From Aquariibacter albus (GTDB lineage: Bacteria; Pseudomonadota; Gammaproteobacteria; Burkholderiales; Burkholderiaceae_C), in assembly GCF_014145335.1 (NCBI RefSeq), contig NZ_JACIVI010000002.1, forward strand, positions 1 through 64,000: a stretch of DNA of 64,000 nucleotides. Direction: 5' to 3'. Below, one piece after another: positions 42,195-53,228 of the stretch (position 1 is the first letter of the stretch; each line of letters starts with the position of its first letter). The notes below the pieces were generated by a model, which worked only from the letters and a program-made list of their open reading frames with translations, had not been told where the DNA came from and did not search any database. The position numbers were made by a program, and so were the translations under genes.

Positions 42195-42716
42195 ATGGCT
42201 GCCCCCGAGGTCCTGCTGCTGACGCCCCGCAATCCGGCCGAGCTCGACGCGGCCCGCGCGCTGTTCCGCGAGTACGCGCTGGCGCTTGGGGTCGACCTGG
42301 CCTTCCAGGGTTTCGAGGCCGAGCTGGCCGCTCTGCCCGGCGACTATGCCGAGCCCGGCGGCCAGCTGCTGCTGGCCTGGTGCGCCGGTGAGCTGGCCGG
42401 CTGCGGCGCCTTCCGGCCCCGGCCCGATGCCGACGAGCCCAATGCCTGCGAGATGAAGCGGCTCTACGTGCGCCCCGCCTTCCGCCGCTTCGGCCTGGGG
42501 CGGCGCCTGGCCCAGGCCCTGATCGACGGGGCCATGCAGGCCGGCTACTCGGCCCTGCTGCTCGACACCCTCGATGACATGGAGGCCGCCCGGGGGCTTT
42601 ACGCCTCGCTGGGCTTTGTCGAAGTGCCGCCCTTCTACTTCAACCCCCTGCCCGGCGCGCACTACCTGCGCGTCGACCTGCGGCCGGGGGCCGAGGGCGC
42701 GCGCGCGGCCTACTGA
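42195..42716 (+). CDS. GNAT-family N-acetyltransferase
   Basis: A 173-residue acetyl-CoA-dependent acetyltransferase. The GNAT core is visible: ELAGCGAFRP, EMKRLYVRPAFRRFGLGRRLAQAL (with the Q/RxxGxG/A acetyl-CoA motif) and GYSALLLDTLDDMEAARGLYASLGF. Substrate is unknown. Its last seven bases overlap the end of the convergent lipoprotein gene (42710-42716). It lies 44 bases after the redoxin gene and may share that transcript. Confidence 0.88.
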   Translation: MAAPEVLLLTPRNPAELDAARALFREYALALGVDLAFQGFEAELAALPGDYAEPGGQLLLAWCAGELAGCGAFRPRPDADEPNACEMKRLYVRPAFRRFGLGRRLAQALIDGAMQAGYSALLLDTLDDMEAARGLYASLGFVEVPPFYFNPLPGAHYLRVDLRPGAEGARAAY

Positions 42717-43882
42717 GTGCCGGCGGCGGCCGCGGCCCGACGCGGCAGCTTCAGCGTCTCGCCGATCGCCAGGGTGCGGAAGGCGTCCTCCGGCAGGCCG
42801 CGGGCAAGGCGCGCGAGGGCCAGGTCGCGTGGCGGCTGGTCCAGCGGCTCGAAGCTGAGTTCGAAGCTGCCCCAGTGCACGCCGATCGACTGCTTCGCGC
42901 CGAGGTCCTGATGGACCTGCACGGCTTCGTCCGGATTGATGTGCTGCGCGCGCATGAACCAGCGCGGCTCGTAGGCGCCGATGGGGATCAGGGCCAGATC
43001 GAAGCCCCCTCCTGCCGCCGTCGCCTGGCGTCCTGCGTAGCGCGCGCGGATGGCCTGGAAATCGGCCGAATAGCCGGTGTCGCCGGTGTAGAGCAGGTGC
43101 AGCTCGGGCGCGAACACCGCGAAGCCGCCCCAGAGCGTGCGGTTGCGGTCGTTCAGACCGCGCCGCGACCAATGCTGCGCCGGCGTCAGCGCGACCGGCA
43201 CCGGGCCGGCCGCGCCCGGCAGCAGGGTTTCCTGCCACCAGTCGAGTTCGACCGTGTGCTCGGCGCCCGGCAGGGCCTCGTCGGCCAGCAGGCGGCCGAT
43301 GCCGAGCGGCACGATCCAGCGCGGCGGCCCGCCGGGCTGGCGGGCCAGGGCCTGCAGGCTGGGCAGGTCGAGGTGGTCGTAGTGGTTGTGCGAGATCAGC
43401 ACCGCATCGATGTGCGGCAGCGTCGCCGGCGTCAGCGCGGGGGGCTGCGCGCGCTTCGGACCGATCCAGCTGAGCGGCGAGGCCCTGTCGCTGAAGATCG
43501 GGTCGAGCAGCAGGTTCAGGCCGGCCACCTGCACCAGCACGCTGGCGTGGCCGATCCAGGTGATGGCGGGCTGCATCGCCGTGCCGGCGCGGGCGTTGTG
43601 GTGCAGGAAAGACAGGTCCGGCGCCTGGGTCGGCACCGGGGCCTGGGGCGGCGGCGGCAGGGTCTCGCGCCAGGCCTGCCAGCGCCACTTCAGCAGGGTC
43701 AGCAGGCCCTTGTCCTCGATCGGCGTGCCGCTGTTGCGGAAGCCCTCGGGCCCGTGGTGGGCCGGGCTGGGCGTTCCGGCCGCCGCGGTCGGGGCGGGGG
43801 CATGCAGGCAGGCGCCGAGCAGCAGGCAAAGCGCCAGAACGGGGATGCCGCGACCTTGGCGCGCTGGGATTCCTGACGGCAT
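42710..43882 (-). CDS. Metallo-beta-lactamase-fold lipoprotein (NAPE-PLD / UlaG-like)
   Basis: A 390-residue exported hydrolase. A lipoprotein signal (ALCLLLGACLHA) marks the lipidated Cys near residue 25. The metallo-beta-lactamase metal site is ISHNHYDHLDLPSL (HxHxDH); further ligands are in YTGDTGYSADF and GVHWGSFELS. The pattern ITWIGHASVLVQVAGLNLLLDP is that of the family of N-acyl-PE phospholipase D-like and UlaG-like enzymes. It may act on lipid or phosphodiester substrates at the envelope, which is inferred from export and family only. The start at 43882 puts the signal peptide first; an upstream in-frame start at 43924 adds 14 residues. Confidence 0.87.
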   Translation of the reverse strand: MPSGIPARQGRGIPVLALCLLLGACLHAPAPTAAAGTPSPAHHGPEGFRNSGTPIEDKGLLTLLKWRWQAWRETLPPPPQAPVPTQAPDLSFLHHNARAGTAMQPAITWIGHASVLVQVAGLNLLLDPIFSDRASPLSWIGPKRAQPPALTPATLPHIDAVLISHNHYDHLDLPSLQALARQPGGPPRWIVPLGIGRLLADEALPGAEHTVELDWWQETLLPGAAGPVPVALTPAQHWSRRGLNDRNRTLWGGFAVFAPELHLLYTGDTGYSADFQAIRARYAGRQATAAGGGFDLALIPIGAYEPRWFMRAQHINPDEAVQVHQDLGAKQSIGVHWGSFELSFEPLDQPPRDLALARLARGLPEDAFRTLAIGETLKLPRRAAAAAGTQ

Positions 43883-43903
43883 GTGTCCGAGGGGCTGGTC
43901 AAT

Positions 43904-43919
43904 CGTGAGGGTAATCACG
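43904..43919. promoter_or_regulatory. CRP/FNR-family-like palindrome before atpI
   Basis: CGTGA-GGGTAA-TCACG has the geometry of a CRP-type site and lies 33 bases before the atpI start codon, within the 70-base spacer to the divergent lipoprotein gene. The same half-sites occur at 12559-12574. Close placement to both starts suggests it could repress or activate either gene. Confidence 0.45.
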
Positions 43920-43952
43920 TACACTCGATGGGTTTGCCGGAGATGACCCCCG

Positions 43953-44522
43953 ATGAGCGACGCCAGCGTGGACCTTTCAGCCCGCGCGGCGCCTGCGAAA
44001 CCGGAGTCGTCGCGGGCGTCGACCGAAGAAGCGCAGAGGATGCTTGAGCGTCATCGTGCCACGTGGTCGACGGACGAGCCGGCGGACAACGGGCTTGTTG
44101 ACGAGCCCCCGGGGACTCCCTGGACCCGCGCCGAGGCCGAGGCCTGGCGCGCCACGCAGCCCTCGCTCGGGTCGCCGCTTCGCCTGGTCGCGATGCAGGC
44201 CCTCGCGGGCGGTTTGTGTGCGCTGGTCTGGGGCGGGGTTTCGGGGCGCTTATCGGCCTTGGAGGCGGCGTGCATCGGCGCGGCCATCGTGGTGCTTCCG
44301 GCGCTGCTGATGGCTCTCGGTCTGCGACGGCTCGAAGGCACTCCGGCGCCATGGCGGCTGATGGGCTTCTTCGTGCTCGAAGGGGTCAAGGTCGCGGCCA
44401 TGCTGATCGGTCTGGCGCTGGTCGCCTGGCTGCATCCGGGGGTCGAGTGGGTGGCGCTGGTCGTCACCCTGGTGGTGAGCCTGAAGGCTGGATGGGTGGC
44501 CCTGCTTCGGCGGGGTCGATGA
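43953..44522 (+). CDS. atpI: ATP synthase subunit I (AtpI-like)
   Basis: A 189-residue inner-membrane protein at the head of the ATP synthase operon, the position of AtpI, which helps assemble the c-ring. The first 80 residues are hydrophilic and low complexity (ARAAPAKPESSRASTEEAQ). Four membrane segments follow at about 82-186 (LVAMQALAGGLCALVWGG, IGAAIVVLPALLMALGL, GFFVLEGVKVAAMLIGLALVAWL, VALVVTLVVSLKAGWVALL). Its call rests on topology and context, since AtpI is poorly conserved. atpB follows after 26 bases. Confidence 0.82.
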   Translation: MSDASVDLSARAAPAKPESSRASTEEAQRMLERHRATWSTDEPADNGLVDEPPGTPWTRAEAEAWRATQPSLGSPLRLVAMQALAGGLCALVWGGVSGRLSALEAACIGAAIVVLPALLMALGLRRLEGTPAPWRLMGFFVLEGVKVAAMLIGLALVAWLHPGVEWVALVVTLVVSLKAGWVALLRRGR

Positions 44523-44548
44523 ACGGACGATCGAGAGAGACGCAAGAC

Positions 44549-45418
44549 ATGGCAAGCGAAGGACACGGCCCGACCGCCGGCGAATACATCGTTCACCACC
44601 TCCAGCACCTGCAGAAGAATTTCGACTTCGAGAGCGTCAAGCAGACCTCGATCGTCGACTTCAGCGTGTTCAACCTGGACTCGGTCTTCTTCTCGGTGGT
44701 GCTCGGCCTGATCGGCTGCTTCACGCTCTGGCGTGCCGCCCGTCATGCGACCTCCGGGGTGCCGGGTCGGTTCCAGGCCTTCGTTGAAATCCTCTTCGAG
44801 ATGGTCGAGAACCAGGCGAAGGGCGTGATCCACAACGAGAAGAGCCGCAAGCTGGTCTCGCCGCTGGCGCTGACCGTGTTCGTCTGGATCTTCCTGATGA
44901 ACTTCATGGACATGCTGCCCGTCGACCTGCTGCCCGCCTTCTGGCACTCGGCGGGTCCGGCGCTGGGTTTCAAGGACTACCTGCGCGTGGTCCCGACCGC
45001 CGACCTGTCGACGACCCTGGGTCTGTCGTGCAGCGTCCTGGTGGTCTGCCTCGTCTACAACATCAAGATCAAGGGTCTCGGAGGTTGGGCGCATGAGCTG
45101 GTCGCGGCGCCGTTCGGCGACAAGGTCGTGCTCTACCCGATCAACTTCCTGATGCAGATGATCGAGTTCCTGGCCAAGACCGTCTCGCACGGCATGCGGC
45201 TGTTCGGCAACATGTTCGCCGGCGAACTCGTGTTCATGCTGATCGCGCTGATGGGCGGTGCGTTCACGCTGTCGGTTACCGGTGTCGGGCTGGCCATCGG
45301 CCATCTCGTCGCGGGTACTGTGTGGACCTTGTTCCACATCCTTGTGATCACGCTGCAGGCATTCATCTTCATGATGCTGACGCTGATCTACGTCGGTCAG
45401 GCGCACGACGCACACTGA
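44549..45418 (+). CDS. atpB: F1Fo ATP synthase subunit a
   Basis: The 289-residue Fo stator subunit that forms the proton half-channels with the c-ring. The essential arginine is in AKTVSHGMRLFGNMFAGEL (RLFGNMFAGE motif, about residue 220). Other family sequence is FQAFVEILFEMVENQAK and the final membrane helices FHILVITLQAFIFMMLTLIYV. Five to six membrane segments are visible. I chose the ATG at 44549, with GAGAGA before it; an in-frame ATG at 44520 would add ten residues. atpE follows after 42 bases. Confidence 0.96.
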   Translation: MASEGHGPTAGEYIVHHLQHLQKNFDFESVKQTSIVDFSVFNLDSVFFSVVLGLIGCFTLWRAARHATSGVPGRFQAFVEILFEMVENQAKGVIHNEKSRKLVSPLALTVFVWIFLMNFMDMLPVDLLPAFWHSAGPALGFKDYLRVVPTADLSTTLGLSCSVLVVCLVYNIKIKGLGGWAHELVAAPFGDKVVLYPINFLMQMIEFLAKTVSHGMRLFGNMFAGELVFMLIALMGGAFTLSVTGVGLAIGHLVAGTVWTLFHILVITLQAFIFMMLTLIYVGQAHDAH

Positions 45419-45712
<294 letters not shown>

Positions 45713-45749
45713 TCGCTGACGAGCCTTTCACGAACGAAAGGATCGAGTC

Positions 45750-46220
45750 GTGAATATCAATGCCACCCTGATCCTGCAAGCGATCGTTTTCGCGATCCTT
45801 GTCTGGTTCACGATGCGCTTCATCTGGCCGCCGCTTGCGAAGGCCCTCGATGAGCGCGCGCAGAAGATCGCCGACGGTCTCGCCGCCGCGGATCGCGCCA
45901 AGTCCGAGCTCGCCACCGCCAACAAGCGCGTGGAAGAGCAGCTGGTCGCGACCCGCGAGGAAACGACCAAGCGCATCGCCGACGCCGACAAGCGCGCCCT
46001 GGCGATCGTCGAGGACGCCAAGCGTCGCGCCGTCGAAGAGGCTGCCAAGATCGTCTCCGATGCCAAGGCCGAGGCCGACCAGCAGGTCGTCCGTGCCCGC
46101 GAGGCCCTGCGCGAGCAGGTTGCCGCGCTGGCCGTCAAGGGCGCCGAGCAGATCCTGCGTCGCGAGGTCAACGCCGGCGTTCACGCCGACCTGCTGACCC
46201 GCCTGAAGACGGAGCTCTGA
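45750..46220 (+). CDS. atpF: F1Fo ATP synthase subunit b
   Basis: The 156-residue peripheral-stalk subunit that links the membrane part to F1. One N-terminal membrane helix ([20 protein letters not shown], about 6-25) is followed by a long charged helix rich in Ala, Glu and Lys ([20 protein letters not shown]) that dimerises. The length matches proteobacterial AtpF. The ATG at 45750 starts after a gap with the sequence AACGAAAGGATCG. It ends two bases before atpH. Confidence 0.95.
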   Translation: MNINATLILQAIVFAILVWFTMRFIWPPLAKALDERAQKIADGLAAADRAKSELATANKRVEEQLVATREETTKRIADADKRALAIVEDAKRRAVEEAAKIVSDAKAEADQQVVRAREALREQVAALAVKGAEQILRREVNAGVHADLLTRLKTEL

Positions 46221-46222
46221 CC

Positions 46223-46756
46223 ATGGCCGAGCTTGCCACCCTCGCCCGGCCGTATGCCGACGCGCTGTTCCAAGTCGCCCGCCAGGGCGACGTGGCGGCC
46301 TGGGGTCGACAGATCGATGCGCTGGCCGCGGTTGCGGTCGACGCCGATCTCCGGGCCTTCGCCGAAAACCCCAAGGTGACCGTGTCGCAGGTCGAAGAGG
46401 TGTTGCTTGCTGCCAGCGGTCAGGGCGTCGACGACGGTGTGCGCAATTTCCTGCGCGTGCTGCTCGACAACGGCCGCCTGGCCGCCCTGCCTGAGGTCGC
46501 GGCGCAGTTCCGAGCCCTGGTCAATGCGTCCAGTGGCGCGGCCGATGCCGTGATCCACAGCGCCTTCGCGATCGACGATGGGCAACTGGCGGATCTGGTC
46601 GCGACGCTCGAACAGCGTTTCGGCCGCAAGCTCAACGCGTCCGTGGTCCTGGACCCGGAGCTGATCGGCGGCGTTCGCGTCGTCGTCGGCGACCAGGTGC
46701 TCGACACCTCGGTGCGCGCCCGCCTCGAACGCATGAAGGTCACGCTCACCGCCTGA
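46223..46756 (+). CDS. atpH: F1Fo ATP synthase subunit delta
   Basis: The 177-residue stalk subunit that joins the alpha-beta ring to b. The N-terminal helical domain starts [20 protein letters not shown]; the C-terminal signature is [43 protein letters not shown], the family hallmark. It starts three bases after the atpF stop and precedes atpA after 88 bases. Confidence 0.95.
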   Translation: MAELATLARPYADALFQVARQGDVAAWGRQIDALAAVAVDADLRAFAENPKVTVSQVEEVLLAASGQGVDDGVRNFLRVLLDNGRLAALPEVAAQFRALVNASSGAADAVIHSAFAIDDGQLADLVATLEQRFGRKLNASVVLDPELIGGVRVVVGDQVLDTSVRARLERMKVTLTA

Positions 46757-46844
46757 GGCGGCGAGCGCGACGGCACCGAATCACCCCTGGACAGCGCCGC
46801 ACAGCCCAGGCCGACGAGCCGCTGGACCCGACTGGGAGCACACG

Positions 46845-48398
46845 ATGCAACTCAATCCCGCTGAAATTTCCGAACTGATCAAGAGCCGCATCGAGGGCCT
46901 CGGCGCCTCCGCGGACGTGCGCAACCAGGGCACCGTGCTGTCGGTCACCGACGGTATCGTCCGTGTCCACGGTCTGTCCGACGCGATGGCCGGCGAAATG
47001 CTGGAGTTCCCCGCGACCAAGGACGGCCAGCCGACCTACGGCCTGGCGCTGAACCTCGAGCGCGACTCCGTCGGCGCCGTGATCCTGGGCGAGTACGAGC
47101 ACATCTCCGAAGGCGACACCGTGAAGTGCACGGGCCGCATCCTGGAAGTGCCCGTCGGCCCCGAGCTGATCGGCCGCGTCGTGAACGCCCTCGGTCAGCC
47201 CATCGACGGCAAGGGCCCGATCAACGCCAAGATGACCGACGTCATCGAGAAGGTCGCCCCGGGCGTGATCGCGCGGAAGTCGGTGGACCAGCCGGTGCAG
47301 ACCGGCCTGAAGTCGATCGACTCGATGGTGCCCGTCGGCCGTGGCCAGCGCGAGCTGATCATCGGTGACCGCCAGACCGGCAAGACCGCCGTGGCGATCG
47401 ACGCGATCATCAACCAGAAGGGTCAGAACATGACCTGCGTCTACGTCGCGATCGGCCAGAAGGCTTCGTCGATCAAGAACGTGGTGCGCGCTCTGGAACA
47501 AGCTGGCGCGATGGAATACACCATCGTCGTCGCGGCCTCGGCCTCGGAATCGGCGGCGATGCAGTACGTGTCGGCCTACTCCGGCTGCACGATGGGCGAG
47601 TACTTCCGCGACCGCGGCCAGGACGCCCTGATCGTCTATGACGACCTGTCCAAGCAGGCCGTCGCCTACCGCCAGGTCTCGCTGCTGCTGCGCCGCCCGC
47701 CGGGCCGCGAAGCCTTCCCCGGCGACGTGTTCTATCTCCACAGCCGCCTGCTCGAGCGCGCCGCCCGCGTGAACGCCGACTACGTCGAAGCCTTCACCAA
47801 GGGTGAAGTCAAGGGCAAGACCGGCTCGCTGACCGCCCTGCCGGTCATCGAAACGCAAGCCGGCGACGTGTCGGCCTTCGTGCCGACCAACGTGATCTCG
47901 ATCACCGACGGCCAGATCTTCCTGGAGACCTCGCTGTTCAACGCCGGCATCCGCCCCGCGATCAACGCCGGTATCTCGGTGTCCCGCGTCGGTGGCGCGG
48001 CGCAGACCAAGCTGGTCAAGGGCCTGTCCGGCGGTATCCGTACCGACCTGGCGCAGTACCGTGAACTGGCCGCCTTCGCGCAGTTCGCCTCGGACCTGGA
48101 CGCTTCGACCAAGAAGCAGCTGGACCGCGGTGCCCGCGTGACCGAGCTGCTCAAGCAGGCCCAGTACCAGCCGCTGCCGATCAGCCTGATGGCCGCCACG
48201 CTCTACGCCGCCAACAAGGGCTACCTGGACGACATCGCCGTCAAGCAGGTGCTGGCTTTCGAATCGGGTCTGCATCAGCACCTGAAGACCAGCCACGCCG
48301 CCCTGGTGACCAAGCTCGAGACCGACAAGGCCCTCGACAAGGACGCCGAGGCCGAGCTGAAGGGCGCGATCGAAGCCTTCAAGAAGAGCTTCGCCTGA
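46845..48398 (+). CDS. atpA: F1Fo ATP synthase subunit alpha
   Basis: The 517-residue non-catalytic nucleotide-binding subunit of F1. The P-loop [15 protein letters not shown] is near residue 170-185; the regulatory sequence is [50 protein letters not shown]; and the signature [17 protein letters not shown] is present. Length is normal. It carries the arginine finger in [12 protein letters not shown]. It lies between atpH and atpG in the standard order. Codon use is a little less GC-rich than in neighbouring chromosome genes, as expected for high expression. Confidence 0.97.
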   Translation: MQLNPAEISELIKSRIEGLGASADVRNQGTVLSVTDGIVRVHGLSDAMAGEMLEFPATKDGQPTYGLALNLERDSVGAVILGEYEHISEGDTVKCTGRILEVPVGPELIGRVVNALGQPIDGKGPINAKMTDVIEKVAPGVIARKSVDQPVQTGLKSIDSMVPVGRGQRELIIGDRQTGKTAVAIDAIINQKGQNMTCVYVAIGQKASSIKNVVRALEQAGAMEYTIVVAASASESAAMQYVSAYSGCTMGEYFRDRGQDALIVYDDLSKQAVAYRQVSLLLRRPPGREAFPGDVFYLHSRLLERAARVNADYVEAFTKGEVKGKTGSLTALPVIETQAGDVSAFVPTNVISITDGQIFLETSLFNAGIRPAINAGISVSRVGGAAQTKLVKGLSGGIRTDLAQYRELAAFAQFASDLDASTKKQLDRGARVTELLKQAQYQPLPISLMAATLYAANKGYLDDIAVKQVLAFESGLHQHLKTSHAALVTKLETDKALDKDAEAELKGAIEAFKKSFA

Positions 48399-48436
48399 TC
48401 CCCGTCTGACGACCCCCGAGAGAAAGGAGCTCCGTC

Positions 48437-49315
48437 ATGGCGGCCGGCAAGGAAATTCGCGGCAAGATCAAGAGCGTCGAGAACACGAAGAAGATCACCA
48501 AGGCCATGGAGATGGTCGCGGCGTCGAAGATGCGCAAGGCGCAGGACCGCATGCGTGCGGCCCGGCCTTACGCGGACAAGATCCGCAACATCACGGCCAA
48601 TCTCGCCAAGGCCAATCCGGAGTACACCCATCCCTTCATCGCGACCAACGCCGAGGCGGCTTCCAAGGCCGGCTTCGTCGTGGTGACGACGGACAAGGGT
48701 CTCTGCGGTGGTCTGAACACCAACCTGCTGCGTGCGGTGACCACCAAGCTGCGCGAGCTGGACGGCCAGGGTGTGGGCGCCGAGGCCGTGGCCATCGGCA
48801 ACAAGGGTCTGGGCTTCCTCAACCGGATCGGCGTGCAGGTGGTTGCGCAGGCCGTCGGTCTGGGCGACACCCCGCACCTTGACCGCCTGATCGGCCCGGT
48901 CAAGGCCCTGCTGGACGCCTACGCCGAAGGCAAGCTGAACGCGGTCTACCTCTGCTACACGAAGTTCATCAACACGATGAAGCAGGAGTCGGTCGTCGAG
49001 CAGCTGCTGCCGCTGGCGGCGGACAAGCTCCAGGCGGACCAGGGTGGCCACAGCTGGGACTACATCTACGAGCCCGACGCGAAGTCGGTCATCGACGACC
49101 TGCTGCTGCGCTACATCGAGGCGCTGGTCTACCAGGCGGTTGCCGAGAACATGGCGTCCGAGCAATCGGCGCGCATGGTGGCCATGAAGGCCGCGACCGA
49201 CAACGCCGGCACGGTGATCAACGACCTGAAGCTGGTCTACAACAAGACCCGTCAGGCCGGCATCACCAAGGAACTCTCCGAGATCGTCAGCGGCGCCGCC
49301 GCCATCAGCGGCTGA
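48437..49315 (+). CDS. atpG: F1Fo ATP synthase subunit gamma
   Basis: The 292-residue rotor subunit. The N-terminal coiled coil starts [33 protein letters not shown], and the C-terminal helix carries [40 protein letters not shown]. Both are diagnostic for AtpG. The ribosome site GAGAAAGGAG precedes the ATG at 48437. Length is normal and there is no sign of an added regulatory loop of the chloroplast type. Confidence 0.96.
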   Translation: MAAGKEIRGKIKSVENTKKITKAMEMVAASKMRKAQDRMRAARPYADKIRNITANLAKANPEYTHPFIATNAEAASKAGFVVVTTDKGLCGGLNTNLLRAVTTKLRELDGQGVGAEAVAIGNKGLGFLNRIGVQVVAQAVGLGDTPHLDRLIGPVKALLDAYAEGKLNAVYLCYTKFINTMKQESVVEQLLPLAADKLQADQGGHSWDYIYEPDAKSVIDDLLLRYIEALVYQAVAENMASEQSARMVAMKAATDNAGTVINDLKLVYNKTRQAGITKELSEIVSGAAAISG

Positions 49316-49349
49316 CGCCGCGCCCTGCTCGCAGCAGCAAAGAACCTGA

Positions 49350-50780
<1,431 letters not shown>

Positions 50781-50899
50781 GGCCCGCTGCGGTCCGGCCT
50801 CCGGCCGCAGCGCCTGCCGCCCCCCGGCGGTGATGCGCCGCGGCCCAGCCGACCGCCCGGTCCTGCTGCCCGCTTCCCACCCTGACATCAAGGTTCCCC

Positions 50900-51316
50900 A
50901 TGGCCACCATCCACGTTGACGTCGTCTCGGCCGAAGAGCTGATCTTCTCGGGCGAAGCCAAGTTCGTCGCCCTGCCCGGCGAAAGCGGTGAGCTCGGCAT
51001 CCTGCCCAAGCACACCCCGCTGATCAGCCGCATCAAGCCCGGTGCCGTGCGCATCGAGCGGGCCGACAACGGCGAAGAGGAATTCGTCTTCGTCGCCGGC
51101 GGCATCCTCGAAGTGCAGCCGGACCGCGTGACCGTGCTGGCCGACACCGCGATCCGCGGCCATGACCTCGACGAGGCCAAGGCCACCGAGGCCAAGAAGC
51201 TGGCCGAGGAAGCGATGAAGAACGCGAAGAGCGACATCGATTTCGCCAAGGCCCAGGGCGAGTTCGCTGCGATGGCCGCCCAGATCGCCGCGCTGCGCAA
51301 GTTCCGCCGCAAGTAA
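50900..51316 (+). CDS. atpC: F1Fo ATP synthase subunit epsilon
   Basis: The 138-residue rotor subunit that can inhibit ATP hydrolysis. The N-terminal beta-sandwich begins [48 protein letters not shown]. The two C-terminal helices ([39 protein letters not shown]) are present, so the inhibitory form is possible. It is the last gene of the operon and is followed by a strong terminator. Confidence 0.95.
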   Translation: MATIHVDVVSAEELIFSGEAKFVALPGESGELGILPKHTPLISRIKPGAVRIERADNGEEEFVFVAGGILEVQPDRVTVLADTAIRGHDLDEAKATEAKKLAEEAMKNAKSDIDFAKAQGEFAAMAAQIAALRKFRRK

Positions 51317-51349
51317 GCTCCGCAGAGCCCGGCGGTCCGGGCTCCGCCG

Positions 51350-51385
51350 AACGCCCTCGCCACCGTCCGGTGCCGAGGGCGTTTT
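51350..51385 (+). terminator. Rho-independent terminator after the ATP synthase operon
   Basis: AACGCCCTCG (51350-51359) pairs with CGAGGGCGTT (51374-51383). The loop holds a second stem, CACCG/CGGTG, giving about 15 paired bases. Four T (51382-51385) end the element. It starts 33 bases after the atpC stop. This is the best intrinsic terminator in the window. Confidence 0.85.
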
Positions 51386-51405
51386 CACGTGATGCAGGAG
51401 TCACG

Positions 51406-52431
51406 ATGCCGTCCGAATCCTTGCTCGACAACGAAGGCGTGCGCTGTCGTCTGCAACCCTTTTGCGCAGTTTGCGGTGCACCCGGCCGGATCTGGGGGAG
51501 CAGCGGACTGCGCGATCAACTGTTCGGCGCGCCGGGTCGCTGGGGTCTGTTGCGGTGTACCGCGGCGGCTTGTGCGCAGGCGTGGCTGGCGCCCATGCCG
51601 GTACCTGAGGACGTCGCCCTCTTCTATCGCGACTACTACACCCACATCGAGCAGGACGATGCGGCCCAAGCCCTGGCCCCGCTTCCTCCTGTGCCTGCGC
51701 CAGCCCCTACCCGGGGCGTCAAGCGCTGGCTCGCCCGATGGCTGCCTGGAAGACGATATGCCCTGCTGTCAGCCCTTCATCACCTAGAGGACTTACCGCC
51801 CGGTCGTCTGCTTGAGATTGGCTGCGGCCATGGCCATTTTCTTGCCGAGGCGGCAGCCAGCGGCTGGGACGCTTTGGGCCTTGATTTCGATCCGAAAGCC
51901 ATCGAGGTGGCCAAACGGCGGCCAGGAGTTCAGGCCAGGGTGGGGGATCCCGCCACCCTGGACGCGCCAGAAGCCAGCTTTGACGCGGTGCTGATGAACA
52001 ACGTGATTGAGCATGTGCCCGACGCCGTGCAAGTTCTGGCGACTTGCCATCGGATGCTGCGTCCAGGCGGAAGGCTGGTCGTGTTGACGCCCAACTTTGC
52101 ATCGCTCGGCCGGCGCTGCTACGGCAGCGACTGGCGCGGCCTTGAGATCCCACGGCATCTGCAGGTCTTCACGGCGGGGAGCCTGGCTTCCGCTGCGGTC
52201 CAGGCCGGCTTTTCGCAGCCCCATGTTTTCAGTAGCGCGGGAGGAGCGAACACCGTCTCGATTCTCCAGGCCAGCCGGACGATCCGTGCGAGGCGGCTTG
52301 GTCAGCCTGAACCCGCAATGGGCCTAGGGATCGCCGTCCTCGCGCAGCTTGAAAAACTCGGCCTGCTGCTGGGTCTGGGCTGGGGTGAATGGATTGTGCT
52401 GGTGGCACACCGCGGCCCGGCACGATCCTGA
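51406..52431 (+). CDS. Class I SAM-dependent methyltransferase with N-terminal zinc-ribbon-like region
   Basis: A 341-residue putative methyltransferase. The SAM site is RLLEIGCGHGHFLAEAAASGWDALGLDFD (about 134-162), with FDAVLMNNVIEHVPD as the following motif and LRPGGRLVVLTPN after it. The N-terminal part has CAVCGAPG and a later Cys, which resemble a metal-binding knuckle. A cluster of such proteins acts in polysaccharide or sugar modification, but this one has no sugar genes beside it. The ATG at 51406 has GCAGGAG before it. Base composition is lower in GC than the neighbours, suggesting later acquisition. Confidence 0.82.
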   Translation: MPSESLLDNEGVRCRLQPFCAVCGAPGRIWGSSGLRDQLFGAPGRWGLLRCTAAACAQAWLAPMPVPEDVALFYRDYYTHIEQDDAAQALAPLPPVPAPAPTRGVKRWLARWLPGRRYALLSALHHLEDLPPGRLLEIGCGHGHFLAEAAASGWDALGLDFDPKAIEVAKRRPGVQARVGDPATLDAPEASFDAVLMNNVIEHVPDAVQVLATCHRMLRPGGRLVVLTPNFASLGRRCYGSDWRGLEIPRHLQVFTAGSLASAAVQAGFSQPHVFSSAGGANTVSILQASRTIRARRLGQPEPAMGLGIAVLAQLEKLGLLLGLGWGEWIVLVAHRGPARS

Positions 52432-52446
52432 GGGCTGCTGCGGTGC

Positions 52447-53211
52447 TCAGCCCTGGGCCGCGACGGCGGCGAGCACCATCAGGGGCGCGGTCTCGGCGCG
52501 GAGCACGCGCGGGCCCAGGCTCAGCGGTCGCCAGCCCGCGGCCAGGGCCTCGGCCTCTTCTTCGGGGCTCAGACCGCCTTCGGGGCCGCTCAGCAGCCGC
52601 AGGCCCTGGCCCGGGGCGAGGGCTGCCAGGGCCGCAGGCAGGCCGAGGGCTTCGGGTCGGAAGCTCAGCATGTAGCGCGCAGCGGCCGGATCGGTCTCGG
52701 CCGGGCTGCGCAGCCAGTCCCGGAAGCTGCGCACGGCCTGCAGTTCGCAGACTCTTGCCCGCCCGCATTGCTCCGAGGCGGCCACCGCGATCCCCTGCCA
52801 GTGCGCCAGCCGCTTCTCGGCCCGCTCGCCCTGCATGCGCAGCACGGAGCGGGCGCAGACCAGGGGCTCGATGACGGTGGCACCCAGCTCGCCGGCCTTC
52901 TCGACCAGCCAGTCCATCCGTTCATTGGCCGGCATGCCCAGGGCCAGGCTCACCGGACGAGGCAGCTCCCGGTTCACCGGCTCGGCCGAGTCAATGCGCA
53001 CCTGCACGCTGCTGCGGCCCATCTGCAGGATCTCGGCCGACCAGTCCAGCCCGCCAGGCTGGCCGGGATGGCCCCGGCCGTCGAAGAGCCTCAGGCGATC
53101 GCCCGGCTGCAGCCGCAGCACCTGGACATGGCGTGCCGCGCCGGAGGGCAGCTCAAGGACGTCGCCGCCCTGCAGCGGACGGTCGACATGGCAACGCGGC
53201 GGGGCGGCCAT
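52447..53211 (-). CDS. rsmE: 16S rRNA (uracil-1498-N3)-methyltransferase
   Basis: RsmE methylates U1498 of 16S rRNA in the decoding centre of the 30S subunit. The 254-residue SPOUT-fold protein begins MAAPPRCHVDRPLQGGDVLELP with an N-terminal PUA-like domain. The knot region has LSGPEGGLSPEEEAEALAAGWRPLSLGPRVLRAETAPL, the family signature. The ATG at 53211 is chosen; the frame stays open upstream through amgK and is not coding. It starts 17 bases after the amgK stop, so the two are probably co-transcribed. Confidence 0.95.
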   Translation of the reverse strand: MAAPPRCHVDRPLQGGDVLELPSGAARHVQVLRLQPGDRLRLFDGRGHPGQPGGLDWSAEILQMGRSSVQVRIDSAEPVNRELPRPVSLALGMPANERMDWLVEKAGELGATVIEPLVCARSVLRMQGERAEKRLAHWQGIAVAASEQCGRARVCELQAVRSFRDWLRSPAETDPAAARYMLSFRPEALGLPAALAALAPGQGLRLLSGPEGGLSPEEEAEALAAGWRPLSLGPRVLRAETAPLMVLAAVAAQG

Positions 53212-53228
53212 GGCCGGCAGCGCCCGCT